A DNA stretch of 64,000 nucleotides from Kiritimatiellia bacterium (GTDB lineage Bacteria; Verrucomicrobiota; Kiritimatiellia; RFP12; UBA1067): contig JAFWKK010000028.1 in NCBI GenBank assembly GCA_017514235.1, positions 17,477-81,476 on the forward strand. Reading direction: 5' to 3'. The notes beneath the pieces are model-generated. The model was not told the origin of the DNA. It did no database searches and saw only the letters and a list, made by a program, of their open reading frames with translations. How positions within the stretch are numbered: position 1 is the first letter of the stretch; each line of letters starts with the position of its first letter. The position numbers and the translations under genes were made by a program. Positions 23,966-33,611 of the stretch are shown piece by piece.

Positions 23966-26206
23966 CTACAGGTCCGCGAATGGATTGCAGCTGAAGCCTG
24001 CGCCAGATGCAGGCGCGAACGACGTGCGCGGCCCGCTGCGCTTCCCGGGCGCGGCGCCGCCGCCGGGACTCGCGCCCATGCCGACCGTCGGCTTCGACTT
24101 CGCCGACAACGAGATGCGCTGGCGCGCGCGGTCCACGCCGATCACCGTTACCATGAGCCGGTCGCCAGCCTTCACGACGGACGCAGGATCGGAGACGAAC
24201 CCGTCCGACAGCTCCGAGACATGAACGAGCCCGTCCTGATGCACGCCGATGTCCACGAACGCGCCGAACGCAGTCACGTTGGTGACGACCCCCTCAAGCC
24301 GCATACCCTCGCGCACGTCCTCTATCTTCGTCACGTCCTCGCGGAACTTCGGCGGCTCGAAAGTCTTGCGCGGATCGCGGCCCGGCTTGATCAGCTCGTC
24401 CACGATGTCCTTCAGCGTCGGCTCGCCCACGTCGTTGGAGATGTAGCGGCGAATGTCGATGCGTTTCGCCGCAAGCGAGTTCCCGACGAGATCGCCTACG
24501 CCAAGCCCGACGTCCGCCGCCATGCGCTCCACGAGCCCGTACCGCTCCGGGTGCACCGCCGATGCGTCGAGCGGATTCGACGCGCCCCTGATGCGCAGGA
24601 AGCCGGCGCACTGCTCGAACGCCTTCGGCCCAAGCCCCTTGACCTTCTTCAGCTGCTCGCGGCTGGAGAACTTGCCGTTGGCGTCGCGCCATTCCACAAT
24701 CGCCTTCGCAAGCGCAGGGGTGAGTCCCGAAACCCTCTCGAGAAGCGGAGCGGACGCCGTGTTCAGCTCGACGCCGACCCCGTTAACGCAACTGACCACG
24801 ACCTCGTCGAGCTTGCTGCCGAGAAGCGTCTGCTGCACGTCGTGCTGGTACTGCCCCACGCCTATCGCCTTCGGGTCGATCTTGACCAGCTCCGCCAAAG
24901 GATCCTGCAGGCGGCGTCCGATGGATATCGCCCCACGCACGGTGAGGTCGAGGTCGGGGAACTCCTTGCGGGCGATCTCGGATGCCGAATAAACCGACGC
25001 GCCCGCCTCGCTCACGCTGACCACGACTGGTATAGGGACCTCAGGGTGCTGGGCGTGCAGCTTCTTCAGCGTCTCGCGGACGAACGTCTCGGTCTCGCGT
25101 CCGGCCGTGCCGTTGCCGACCGCTATCGCCTCGGCCTTGTACTTGTACACGATGAGCGCGATCGCCTTCTCGGCCTCCGCCGGCTTCTGCATCGGGAAAA
25201 TCACCGTCTTGCCGAGATACTTGCCGGTGGAATCCATCATCGCGACCTTGCAGCCGGTGCGAATGCCGGGATCGATGGCGAGAACCGCCTTCTCTCCGAG
25301 CGGCGGAGCGAGCAGCAGGTGGCGCAGGTTTTCCGCGAACACCTCCACCGCCGCGCGGTCGGCAACCATCTTCTTCTCTACGGTGGCGTCGATTTCGCAG
25401 CTCGGCGCAAGCAGGCGCTTGTACGCGTCCTCGGCGGCAAGCCTGATCTGCTCTTCGGCGGCAGGAACGCCGCACCCCGGCGCGGCCTTGGCGACAAGCG
25501 ACATCATCTGCCCGATCACCGGCTCCTTGTCGAGGACGAGCCGGACCCACAGGACCCCTTCCTTCTGTCCGCGGCGAATCGCCAGGTAGCGGTGCGAAGG
25601 AATCTTCGACAACGGCTCCTCGAAGTCGTAGTACTGCTCGAACTTGGTCGGCTCGGTCGGCTTGGGGCTTGCGACCTCGCTCCTGACGGATGACTTCGTG
25701 ACGAACGCCTGGCGCACGCAGCCGCGAACGTCGGCCATGTCGGCTATGCGCTCGGCGATGATGTCGCGGGCGAACTGCAGGTCCTCGTCGGAGCCGGAGA
25801 ACGCCGCACCGCTCCAAATGGAGTCGGCAAGCGGCTCGAAGCCCTTTTCCTTCGCAACCTGCGCGCGAGTGCGGCGCTTCGGCTTGTAGGGCTGGTAAAG
25901 GTCCTCGAGCGCGCTCTTCTGCCAGCAACCCTCGATCTTGGCGCGCAGGTCGTCCGTCAGCTTGCCCTGCTCGCCGATGGACTTCAGTATCGTCTCCTTG
26001 CGCTCCGCAAGCTCGGTATAATAGCCGAGGCGTTCCTGTATCTTGCCGATCTGCACCTCGTCGAGGTTGCCGTGCGCTTCCTTGCGGTAGCGCGCGATGA
26101 ACGGAACCGTGCTCCCCTCCGACAGCAACCGGCTGACGGCTGCGGCCTGGCCCGCCCCTACGCCGGCCTCCGCGGCGATACGGGCTATGATGTCTGCGTT
26201 CTCCAT
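23966..26206 (-). CDS. tex: Tex-family RNA-binding protein
   Basis: A 746-residue protein with the full Tex order: N-terminal helical domain (VPFIARYRKEAHGNLDEVQI), YqgF/RNase-H-like domain (VLAIDPGIRTGCKVAMMD), helix-hairpin-helix region (LKKVKGLGPKAFEQCAGFL) and a C-terminal S1 domain (LEGVVTNVTAFGAFVDIGVHQ). Tex is a cytoplasmic nucleic-acid-binding factor linked to transcription and gene expression control. The tail after S1 is rich in Gly, Pro and Ser. The -10 box is 10 bases before the ATG, so the leader is at most a few bases. The promoter lies in the 31-base gap after the hybrid kinase gene. Confidence 0.93.
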   Translation of the reverse strand: MENADIIARIAAEAGVGAGQAAAVSRLLSEGSTVPFIARYRKEAHGNLDEVQIGKIQERLGYYTELAERKETILKSIGEQGKLTDDLRAKIEGCWQKSALEDLYQPYKPKRRTRAQVAKEKGFEPLADSIWSGAAFSGSDEDLQFARDIIAERIADMADVRGCVRQAFVTKSSVRSEVASPKPTEPTKFEQYYDFEEPLSKIPSHRYLAIRRGQKEGVLWVRLVLDKEPVIGQMMSLVAKAAPGCGVPAAEEQIRLAAEDAYKRLLAPSCEIDATVEKKMVADRAAVEVFAENLRHLLLAPPLGEKAVLAIDPGIRTGCKVAMMDSTGKYLGKTVIFPMQKPAEAEKAIALIVYKYKAEAIAVGNGTAGRETETFVRETLKKLHAQHPEVPIPVVVSVSEAGASVYSASEIARKEFPDLDLTVRGAISIGRRLQDPLAELVKIDPKAIGVGQYQHDVQQTLLGSKLDEVVVSCVNGVGVELNTASAPLLERVSGLTPALAKAIVEWRDANGKFSSREQLKKVKGLGPKAFEQCAGFLRIRGASNPLDASAVHPERYGLVERMAADVGLGVGDLVGNSLAAKRIDIRRYISNDVGEPTLKDIVDELIKPGRDPRKTFEPPKFREDVTKIEDVREGMRLEGVVTNVTAFGAFVDIGVHQDGLVHVSELSDGFVSDPASVVKAGDRLMVTVIGVDRARQRISLSAKSKPTVGMGASPGGGAAPGKRSGPRTSFAPASGAGFSCNPFADL

Positions 26207-26216
26207 AGGAGCGCGT

Positions 26217-26222
26217 ATTATA
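26217..26222 (-). promoter_or_regulatory. Extended -10 promoter of tex
   Basis: The minus strand reads TGGTATAAT with no T-tract in front, 10 bases before the ATG at 26206, inside a 31-base intergenic gap. Confidence 0.75.
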
Positions 26223-26237
26223 CCACAGGAAGGCGCG

Positions 26238-28898
26238 TCAGGCTTGCGACCTGCGCGTCATGACCGTGCGCTTGAGCTCCTCCAGCGTGTACGGCTTGGC
26301 GAGGAATGCGTCATACGCATGGTCGCGGAACATCTCTCGAATCTCATCCTCAGAGGAGCCGGACGACACGATCACGGGGACCTGCGGCACGCCTATGCGG
26401 AAGGCCCGCAGCAACCGCACGGTGTCGATTCCGCCCAGGTGCGCGTCGAGTATGATCGCCCTCAGCTGCGTTGCGTGGCGGCGCACCACGGCCAGGGCCT
26501 CGTGCCTGTCGTGCGCCGTGCGCGGACAGAGCTTCAGCGCCTTCAGCAGTATGGCAGTCGTCTTCAATATGGCCTCGTCGTTGTCTACGACAAGCACGTC
26601 GCCTGAAAGGCCTTCCGATGCGACTTCCGCTGCCGGACTGCATTTATGCGAATCGTTCTCCGGCAGAGTCGACGCAGGCAGGAAAATCTGGAACGTCGTG
26701 CCTTCGTCCAGGCGGCTCTGCACGCGTATGCCGCCGCCGTGCGCCTCGACGATGGTCCGCACGGTGGCAAGCCCGAGTCCGCGCCCCATGGCCTTCGACG
26801 ACACGTACGGGTCGAAGATGCGCTTGAGCAGATCGGGCGAGATGCCGGGGCCATCGTCCTTGATGCAGAACAGCACGCCGGGACCGTCGCCGAGCGGGTG
26901 CTCGGAGACGAAGTCGGAGGCATCGTCCCGCGTCATCTCGAACGGCACGGCCCTCAGGTCGATGTGGCCGGGGCTCGTGCCGATGGCCTCGCCCGCGTTC
27001 TTGATTATGTTGAAGAACACCTTCCAGAACTGGTTCGGGTCTACGTCTACGTCCGGCACGGCAGCGTCAGCCCCCATCGTCAGCACGATGTTCGCCCCGA
27101 CCAGGCGCGAGGCGAGCTGGCGGACGTCCTCGACGACCAGCCCCGGGTGCGCCCTCATCAGCGTCATGCGGTTCTCGCCGGCGAACGCCGTCAGCTCGCG
27201 CATCATCGCCGCGCCGCGTCGCACCGCGTCGCGGATGACGCTCGGGGCGAGGCCGGGCGACGCGCCGACGCCGTACGCTTCCGCGGCCTGCAGCACTACG
27301 GAGAGGACATTGTTCATGTCGTGGGCGATGCCGGCGGCAAGGGCGGTCAGCGACTCGCGCTTCGAGCTGTCGAGGGCGCGCTTCTCCGCTTCAAGGCGCA
27401 GCTTGTGCTCCGCGACCTCGGCGGAAACGTCACGGATTATCGCCATCACGAACAGCTCATCCATCTTCGTAATGCGCAGTTCGAAGTGCCGCGTCGGCAC
27501 GGAGCGCGGCACTCCTGCAGGACGCTGCACCTTCAGCCTGACCTGCCCGACGCCGCCGGTGGCGACGGTGTCCGAAAGCACCTTGGCGAAACGCGCGGTC
27601 TCCGGCCCGCCGAACACGGCGGCGTCCGGCGGCTCCCCGGTGCGGAAGCCCGGCAGCGCCCCGACGCCCTCAGCCTCCTTGGACATGGTCACAAGCCGCC
27701 CCTGCGCGTCGAATACGGCGACAGCGTCGGGCAGGCCGTCGATCAGCGCCTTGTGCCGCCTTTCGATCTGGGCGATTGCGACTGACTTGGCCGAAACCGT
27801 CTCCAGCATGCGGTTCACCGAGCTTGCGAGCACCGCGAACTCGTCCTTGCCGCTCCACTCCAGGTGGGGACAGTCGTCGGCCTGGTGGCGCTCGCCCAGC
27901 TCACGCACCGCTTGCGTCATGCGTGTCAGCGGGTTCAGCAGCAGCCGGCCCTGTATCCAGAATATCGGGAGAACGACAAGTATGCCGGCTAGGGCGACGA
28001 AGAACGTAAGCCGGCTGATGGCAAGCGTCGTCACCGTGTCCAGCGTCTTAGGCAGCGACACGGCTATCATGGAAACGGCGTTGCCCGCGATGTCCCGCAC
28101 GGCGAAGACGGCCTCGAACGGCGAGGCTCCGAGATCCCAGAAGCCGCCGGAACAGAAGTCGGCCGCTTCCGAGAACAGGGGCGAGAATCCGTAGCCGTTG
28201 CGTTCGCCGGCGCGGGTCTTGGCGTTCGGCGACACGTCGACCTGCCTGTTGGTGACGCGGATCGCCATTCCGGAGCGGTTGTCGTTCATCGACCGGGCGA
28301 ACTCGCCGGCGTCGAACGGGACGCCTACCGCCAGGAAGCCGTCGCCGAAGCGGCGGAGCGTCACGTAGTGCTGCTGGCCGGCGAGGCGGAGAAGCCCCAC
28401 CGGCGCGGAGGCTCCTCCCTGTCCGGCCGCGATGCTCCTGCACCAGGCGACCAACGTCTCGCGATAGACAGCAAGCTGTTCGGGGGCTATCTCCGTCACC
28501 ACGCCCTGCACGTTGCGGTAGAAGCCCGAGCCAGGCTCGCCCGCGCTCGAAAGCTCCACGGCCAGGGAAAGGACGCCGCCCGGCGCAACAAGCTCGCGCG
28601 GCGACATGCCGCCGGGGACAGTCTCCACATCGCGTACCTGAGCCATAATCAGGCTGCGGGCGCGTTCGGCGTCGCGGTATGCTATTCGGGCCATGTCGCT
28701 GCCGAGTTCCTTAACCTGTGCCTCGGTGTCCCGCACGAGACGCACCAGCACCATGCGTCCGCCGGCGTAGAAAAGCGCCAGCAGCACAAGCAGAAAGACC
28801 GCCGTCGAAAGCGAATAGCGCGTGCGAATGGAATGGACGGCGCGTGAAAACGCGCTCTGCCGCGAAATGTCCGTTAAACTGCCGTCTGATGACTTCAT
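26238..28898 (-). CDS. Hybrid sensor histidine kinase
   Basis: An 886-residue membrane kinase. A first membrane helix lies near residues 28-50 and a second near 290-315, enclosing a periplasmic sensor domain of about 240 residues. HAMP-like and PAS-like segments follow (LIDGLPDAVAVFDAQGRLV), then the HisKA box AAGIAHDMNN with the phospho-acceptor His526, an HATPase with DDGPGISPDLLKRIFDPY and GRGLGLATV, and a C-terminal receiver with phospho-accepting Asp818 in IILDAHLGG. The ligand is unknown. The -10 box overlaps the stop of the upstream kinase gene and lies 6 bases from the ATG. No obvious DNA-binding output is fused, so it may signal to the nearby response regulator. Confidence 0.9.
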   Translation of the reverse strand: MKSSDGSLTDISRQSAFSRAVHSIRTRYSLSTAVFLLVLLALFYAGGRMVLVRLVRDTEAQVKELGSDMARIAYRDAERARSLIMAQVRDVETVPGGMSPRELVAPGGVLSLAVELSSAGEPGSGFYRNVQGVVTEIAPEQLAVYRETLVAWCRSIAAGQGGASAPVGLLRLAGQQHYVTLRRFGDGFLAVGVPFDAGEFARSMNDNRSGMAIRVTNRQVDVSPNAKTRAGERNGYGFSPLFSEAADFCSGGFWDLGASPFEAVFAVRDIAGNAVSMIAVSLPKTLDTVTTLAISRLTFFVALAGILVVLPIFWIQGRLLLNPLTRMTQAVRELGERHQADDCPHLEWSGKDEFAVLASSVNRMLETVSAKSVAIAQIERRHKALIDGLPDAVAVFDAQGRLVTMSKEAEGVGALPGFRTGEPPDAAVFGGPETARFAKVLSDTVATGGVGQVRLKVQRPAGVPRSVPTRHFELRITKMDELFVMAIIRDVSAEVAEHKLRLEAEKRALDSSKRESLTALAAGIAHDMNNVLSVVLQAAEAYGVGASPGLAPSVIRDAVRRGAAMMRELTAFAGENRMTLMRAHPGLVVEDVRQLASRLVGANIVLTMGADAAVPDVDVDPNQFWKVFFNIIKNAGEAIGTSPGHIDLRAVPFEMTRDDASDFVSEHPLGDGPGVLFCIKDDGPGISPDLLKRIFDPYVSSKAMGRGLGLATVRTIVEAHGGGIRVQSRLDEGTTFQIFLPASTLPENDSHKCSPAAEVASEGLSGDVLVVDNDEAILKTTAILLKALKLCPRTAHDRHEALAVVRRHATQLRAIILDAHLGGIDTVRLLRAFRIGVPQVPVIVSSGSSEDEIREMFRDHAYDAFLAKPYTLEELKRTVMTRRSQA

Positions 28899-28904
28899 GC
28901 TCGT

Positions 28905-28910
28905 ATTATA
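28905..28910 (-). promoter_or_regulatory. Extended -10 promoter of the hybrid kinase, overlapping an upstream stop codon
   Basis: The minus strand reads TGATATAAT, with 6 bases to the ATG at 28898. The TAA inside the hexamer is the stop codon of the kinase gene 28906-30081. Confidence 0.75.
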
Positions 28911-30081
28911 TCACATCGCCTTTGCGTCGGCGCACGGGCAGCGACAGGGCAAAGCGGCAGCCGTGCGGCTTCGCCGCCGACAGCGAAACGTCTCCGCCGT
29001 GCAGCCGCGCGATGCGGCGTACTATCGCAAGGCCGAGCCCTGCCCCGCCCGTCTCCGCCGCGCGCGCCGGGTCCACGCGGTGGAAACGCTCGAACACGCG
29101 CGCGGCCTCGGACGGCGGAATGCCGATGCCGTGGTCTTCCACGACGATCAGCACCTCGTCTCCAGACCGTTCCAGCGAGACCGATATCTCCTTAGAGCCG
29201 GAATGCCGGACGGCGTTGGCGAGCAGGTTCGACAGGGCCTGCGAAACCAGCTGCGCGTCGCACGCGAGGACGCATGGCGCGTCAGCAGAGCAGACGCACG
29301 GATAGCGCGACGCGACGTCCCGCACAAGGTCAGCCAGGTCTGTGTCCGCCAAATTGAGCACATCCCCTTCGCGCTCCAGCCGCGCCAGGTCAAGGATCGA
29401 CTGCACGAGGCCGTTGAGCCTCGTCGCCTCCTTCCTGATCAGCGGCACGAGCGGCGACTCGCCATCCAGCATGTCCGTGGCCCCGAGGATGCCGGCCAGC
29501 GGCGTCCTTATCTCATGCGACACGTCGGCGATGAACTCCCGGCGGAACCTCTCCAGATTCGCCAGCTCGCGAATCCGCACGCGCTGCCGGTAGAGCACGA
29601 AGAACACGGCTGTGAGCGACAGCATCCCTGCAAGCCCTGCGGCGGCGACCGCAGCAAGCGCCCCCAGGAAAGGCAACGCCATCACCCGCACCGGACGCCC
29701 GACGCCGACCTGGAAGTCCCCTGCCGAGGCCACTCCCCACTGGCACGGCAGGTCGGACGGATACGGCTCGCCGAGCGTATCGTAGAACCCCTGACGCGAA
29801 TCGTCCTCGGAAACGTAGAAGTTCTCGCCGGCGACTATCCTAAGTCTGAGCTTTTCGCCCTTCAGCCTGGCGGCGATCGCCTCTATCCTCTTGAAGTCCA
29901 GCGTCCTCAGCGGCTCTGACAGGACTGCCGCCGCCATTTCGGCGCGGGACATAAGATCGTTCCCCGACCATTCGAGCGCCCGCTTGTAGTACTGGCAGAG
30001 TGCGGCGACGAACACTGCAAGCGCGGCGGCGAACACGAACGCAGCAGCCGCAGGCGCGATCCACTCCCTATTCCGAGACAC
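28906..30081 (-). CDS. Sensor histidine kinase (PhoR-like)
   Basis: A 391-residue kinase with membrane helices near residues 8-30 and 135-165 and a periplasmic domain of about 100 residues between them. The phospho-acceptor His189 is in DVSHEIRTPLAG, and the ATP-binding domain has NLLANAVRHSG, DHGIGIPPSEAARVFERF and GGAGLGLAIV. It follows the response regulator gene with a 14-base overlap, so the two form a pair. The layout resembles PhoR-type kinases, but no phosphate genes are nearby. Confidence 0.9.
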   Translation of the reverse strand: MSRNREWIAPAAAAFVFAAALAVFVAALCQYYKRALEWSGNDLMSRAEMAAAVLSEPLRTLDFKRIEAIAARLKGEKLRLRIVAGENFYVSEDDSRQGFYDTLGEPYPSDLPCQWGVASAGDFQVGVGRPVRVMALPFLGALAAVAAAGLAGMLSLTAVFFVLYRQRVRIRELANLERFRREFIADVSHEIRTPLAGILGATDMLDGESPLVPLIRKEATRLNGLVQSILDLARLEREGDVLNLADTDLADLVRDVASRYPCVCSADAPCVLACDAQLVSQALSNLLANAVRHSGSKEISVSLERSGDEVLIVVEDHGIGIPPSEAARVFERFHRVDPARAAETGGAGLGLAIVRRIARLHGGDVSLSAAKPHGCRFALSLPVRRRKGDVI

Positions 30082-30712
30082 GGTACCCGATTCCCCTGAC
30101 CGTCTCGATGTGGTCGCCCCAGCGCCCGAGCTTCCGGCGCAGGCTGGCGACCTGCACGTCTATCGTGCGCTCGTCGGCCGGTCGCGCGAAGACGCGTCCG
30201 CGGTGGGCGACGAGACGCACGAGCAGCTTGAACTCGCCGGGGGTCAGGTCGAGCGGCTTGCCGCGAAGCGTGGCAACGACATTCGTCTCGTCAATCCTCA
30301 ACCCGTCGAAGTCCACGCCCTCGGTTACCGGCAGGCCGCGTCGCAGCACCGCGCGCACCCGTGCGAGCAGCACGAGGCGGTCGAAGGGCTTGGTGACGTA
30401 GTCGTCGGCCCCGCACGCGAGGCCGCGGACGATGTCCTCGTTCTGCGTCCGCGCCGTCAGCATGATGATGCGCGTGGCGGCAAGCTCAGGCGTCTCGCGA
30501 ATGCGTGTGGCGACCGTGAAGCCGTCGAGGCCCGGCAGCATAAGGTCGAGCAACACGAGGTCGGGACGCATCCGCCGCGCTTCCGACAGTCCCTCGTCTC
30601 CGCGAGCGACAGACTTGAGGTCCTTGAACCCCGCACCGAGGAGCGCCATCTCGAGAATCGTGCGGATCGTCGAGTCGTCCTCCACGATGAGGATCTTGGC
30701 CAGCTCGTCCAT
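30068..30712 (-). CDS. OmpR/PhoB-family response regulator
   Basis: A 214-residue two-domain regulator. The receiver has the acidic pair in VEDD, the phospho-acceptor Asp56 in LLDLMLPG, the Thr in MLTAR and Lys in YVTKPF. The C-terminal winged helix has LTPGEFKLLVRL and RTIDVQVASLRRKLG, then VRGIGYRV. The start ATG at 30712 overlaps the peptidase stop (ATGA); the longer open frame upstream is the shadow of the peptidase gene. It is coupled to the PhoR-like kinase downstream. It would bind DNA as a dimer after phosphorylation. Confidence 0.92.
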   Translation of the reverse strand: MDELAKILIVEDDSTIRTILEMALLGAGFKDLKSVARGDEGLSEARRMRPDLVLLDLMLPGLDGFTVATRIRETPELAATRIIMLTARTQNEDIVRGLACGADDYVTKPFDRLVLLARVRAVLRRGLPVTEGVDFDGLRIDETNVVATLRGKPLDLTPGEFKLLVRLVAHRGRVFARPADERTIDVQVASLRRKLGRWGDHIETVRGIGYRVSE

Positions 30713-32088
30713 CAGCAGCCTCCAAGCGCCGGGAGAATGCGCATCGCCCATTCCTTGGCACGGAGGAACTGTCGCACCGAATAGCTCTCGTTCGGCGCGT
30801 GTATGCGGTCCTCGGCCTGTCCCCAGCCGACGAGCAGCGGCGCCGCGCCGGACGCCGAGCGCAGAGCAGAGACGACGGGAATGGACGCACCGTCCCACTG
30901 GAACACCGCGCCGCGCGGATCCATCTCGCAGAGCAGGTCCTGCGCGAGGCGGAAAAGCGGGGATGTGAGCGGCAGCCTGAAGCCCGCAGCGGCGCCCGTA
31001 AACTCGGAGAAGTCGATGCGCATGCCCTTCGGGCAGCGATCGGTCAGGTGACGCTTCACGGCCTCGTAGGAGAGGCGCGGGCTCTGCCCGGGCACGAGCC
31101 GAGTGGAGAGCTTCGCGATGGCCTCGCAGGGGATGACCGTCTTGGAGCCTGGGCCGCCGTAGCCAGAGTGGATTCCATTGATCTCGATCGTAGGGTCGAA
31201 CCCGTTGCGCTGCACTATGGAGCGCCCGGCCTGGCCGCCGCAAGGCTCGGTACCGATGTCGCTGGCGAACGCCTCCTCGCCGGGCATGCCGTCCGCCGCC
31301 GCGCGGAGTTCGTCATCCGTAGGCGGCTCGATGCCGTCGCAGAATCCGTCGACGGCGATGGACCCGTCGGCGCCGTGCAGGCTCGCCATCAGCTCGGCCA
31401 TTCCCTGCGCGGCGTTAGGCGCGATGCCGCCGTATTCGCCACTGTGGAGGTCGCGCGCGGCGGCCGACAGGCGCACCGTGAAGTGATTGACGCCGCGAAG
31501 CCCGGCCACGATCGCCGGACGAAGGTCCGCCGCCGCCGAAGTGTCGCAGACGAGCAGCGTGTCCGCCGCGACGCGCTTCCTGAACGCACGGTCCTCCAGC
31601 AGTGCGGACAGACCGACGGAGCCGCTTTCCTCCTGGCCCTCCAGGACGATCCGCACCGTCAGGCCGGCGTTCCTGCGCCCCGTCGCGCCCATCCATTCGC
31701 GCAGCCCGCAGAGGAAGGCGAAGAACTGGCCCTTGTCATCCTGTGCGCCACGCGCGAAGACGCGGTCGTCGCGCACCGTCGGCACGAACGGGTCGCTCTG
31801 CCACTGGTCGAGCGGGTCCGGAGGCTGCACGTCGTAGTGCCCGTACAAGAGTACGGACGGCGCGCCTTCGCCGCCGTTCAGCTCCGCCACCACGACCGGC
31901 GGTGCGAAGCCCGCGGTCTCCAGCGAGACCTCAGCCCCGATCCGAACGAGCCATTCCTTCAACCACGTCGCGCATTGGACGCAGTCCCTGAGGCGCGTCG
32001 GATCCGCTCCGACCGACGGGAACCCGAGCAGCTCGAAGTATTCTTTCGAGTCGTTTGATTTCAGCCATTCGCCGATCTCTTCTTTCAT
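30712..32088 (-). CDS. M20-family metallopeptidase/dipeptidase
   Basis: A 458-residue zinc peptidase. The metal-binding set is visible: YGHYDVQPP near residue 84, GAQDDKGQ and the general base pair in EGQEESGS near 152, with the dimerisation domain inserted in the middle (FTVRLSAAARDLHSGEYGG). It matches the M20 dipeptidase/CNDP-like group. It is cytoplasmic, with no signal peptide. It starts 15 bases after lysS and is coupled to the response regulator downstream, so all are in one transcript. Confidence 0.88.
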   Translation of the reverse strand: MKEEIGEWLKSNDSKEYFELLGFPSVGADPTRLRDCVQCATWLKEWLVRIGAEVSLETAGFAPPVVVAELNGGEGAPSVLLYGHYDVQPPDPLDQWQSDPFVPTVRDDRVFARGAQDDKGQFFAFLCGLREWMGATGRRNAGLTVRIVLEGQEESGSVGLSALLEDRAFRKRVAADTLLVCDTSAAADLRPAIVAGLRGVNHFTVRLSAAARDLHSGEYGGIAPNAAQGMAELMASLHGADGSIAVDGFCDGIEPPTDDELRAAADGMPGEEAFASDIGTEPCGGQAGRSIVQRNGFDPTIEINGIHSGYGGPGSKTVIPCEAIAKLSTRLVPGQSPRLSYEAVKRHLTDRCPKGMRIDFSEFTGAAAGFRLPLTSPLFRLAQDLLCEMDPRGAVFQWDGASIPVVSALRSASGAAPLLVGWGQAEDRIHAPNESYSVRQFLRAKEWAMRILPALGGC

Positions 32089-32103
32089 AATCGCCGTCCG
32101 CCA

Positions 32104-33558
32104 TCACGCCTTCTTCATCTGAGGGAAAAGGACCACGTCGCGTATGGAGTCGCAGCCTGTAAGGAACATGACGAGACGGTCGACGCCGAAGCCGAGGCCG
32201 CCCGTCGGAGGCATTCCGCACTCGAGTGCGCGTATGAAGTCCTCGTCGATCTTCTCGGTGTCCTCGCCGGCCTGGTTCTCAAGCGCAATGCGCTGCTCGA
32301 TCGGATCGTTCTGCTCGGTATAGCCGGGGCAGAGCTCTCGCCCGGCGACGACGAACTCGAACACGTCCACAAGCGAGGGGTCGTCCTTGCACGCCTTTGC
32401 GAGCGGCACGAACGCATGGGGAATTCGCGTGACGAAAGTCGGCTGCACGAGGTTGCGCTCGATGAGCTTGTCGTAGACCTCGTGCGTCAGCATCAGCTCA
32501 GTCGTGACGCCGTCCAGCTCCAGGTTGGTGTCGGTCTCGCGTCCCTTCGCCTTAGCCTTGGCGAGCTGGGTGCCGAAGTCAAGGTCGAACCAGTCGTCGC
32601 CCATCAGCTCCTTCACGAGATCCCTGTAGGCGACGCGGCGGTAAGGCGGGTTGAAGTCGATGACCGTCTTCGACTCGCCGTACTCTATCTGGCGCGTGCC
32701 GATCACGGTGTCGCAAAGGTGCGGAAGGAGCCCCTCCATGATCGCCTCCATCGACGTGCGGTCGCCGTAAGCCTCGTACACCTCGCAGACGGTGAACTCC
32801 GGGTTGTGGGTGCGGTCGATGCCCTCGTTGCGGAAGTCCTTGCCAAGCTCGAACACCTTGTTCATGCCGCCGACGAGAAGGCGCTTGAGGTATAGCTCCG
32901 GGGCGATGCGCATCACGCAGTCCTTGTCCAGCGCGTTGAAGTGCGACACGAAAGGCTTTGCAGCCGCGCCGCCGGCCTGGTCCTGGAGAATCGGGGTCTC
33001 GACTTCGACGAAGCCCTTGGACCACAGGTACTTGCGTATCTCCATTATGAGTCGGCTTCGGACGAAGAACCGCGCCCTGCTCTCGTCGTTCGTCATCAGG
33101 TCGACGTAGCGGCGGCGGTAGCATTCCTCCTGGTCGGCGAGGCCGTGGAACTTCTCCGGCGGCTGCTCCAGCGCCTTGGCGAGCATCGTCCACTCCTTGA
33201 CGACGACGGACTTCTCGCCCTTCTGCGTGGTGAAGAGAACGCCCTCCGCGCCGATTATGTCGCCGAGGTTTAGCTGCTTGAAGCCGGCGAACATCGCGTC
33301 CGAAAGCTCGTCGCGCTTGAAGATCAGCTGGAAGCGGTCCGTGCCGTCGTTCAGGGTGCAGAAGTTCATCTTGCCCATGCGCCGGATCATGAGAAGCCTG
33401 CCGGCGACGCGGACGCCCTTGCCCTCCTCGAAAGCCGCCCGCACGTCGCGAAGGTCGGTATGGTCGTACCTGCCGCCGAACGGCTCGAAGCCCAACTCCT
33501 TCAGCGCCGCCAGGCTTTGCAGGCGCTGCTCCCTGTATTCGTTCGTTTCCTGTGCCAT
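32104..33558 (-). CDS. lysS: Lysyl-tRNA synthetase, class II
   Basis: A 484-residue enzyme with the N-terminal anticodon-binding OB fold and the class II core: motif 2 in FRNEGIDRTHNPEFT and motif 3 in GLGFGVDRLVMFLTG, with the lysine-specific VSHFNALDKD region between them. The longest open frame would start 36 bases earlier, but the -10 box lies at 33569-33574, so that start would be upstream of transcription. The ATG at 33558 (MAQETNEYREQ) is therefore the right start, 10 bases from the promoter hexamer. It charges tRNA-Lys. Confidence 0.95.
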   Translation of the reverse strand: MAQETNEYREQRLQSLAALKELGFEPFGGRYDHTDLRDVRAAFEEGKGVRVAGRLLMIRRMGKMNFCTLNDGTDRFQLIFKRDELSDAMFAGFKQLNLGDIIGAEGVLFTTQKGEKSVVVKEWTMLAKALEQPPEKFHGLADQEECYRRRYVDLMTNDESRARFFVRSRLIMEIRKYLWSKGFVEVETPILQDQAGGAAAKPFVSHFNALDKDCVMRIAPELYLKRLLVGGMNKVFELGKDFRNEGIDRTHNPEFTVCEVYEAYGDRTSMEAIMEGLLPHLCDTVIGTRQIEYGESKTVIDFNPPYRRVAYRDLVKELMGDDWFDLDFGTQLAKAKAKGRETDTNLELDGVTTELMLTHEVYDKLIERNLVQPTFVTRIPHAFVPLAKACKDDPSLVDVFEFVVAGRELCPGYTEQNDPIEQRIALENQAGEDTEKIDEDFIRALECGMPPTGGLGFGVDRLVMFLTGCDSIRDVVLFPQMKKA

Positions 33559-33568
33559 GACGGGCGGT

Positions 33569-33574
33569 ATTTTA
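33569..33574 (-). promoter_or_regulatory. Extended -10 promoter of lysS
   Basis: The minus strand reads TGGTAAAAT, 10 bases before the ATG at 33558. The position excludes the in-frame start at 33594. Confidence 0.7.
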
Positions 33575-33611
33575 CCACAATGCCCGCCGCGCATTCAACC
33601 GCAAACCGTCT

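Noticed and set aside
26260-28194. Plus-strand open frame of 644 codons opposite the hybrid kinase
   Set aside because: Ser/Arg-rich shadow of the kinase gene; no motif, promoter or ribosome site.
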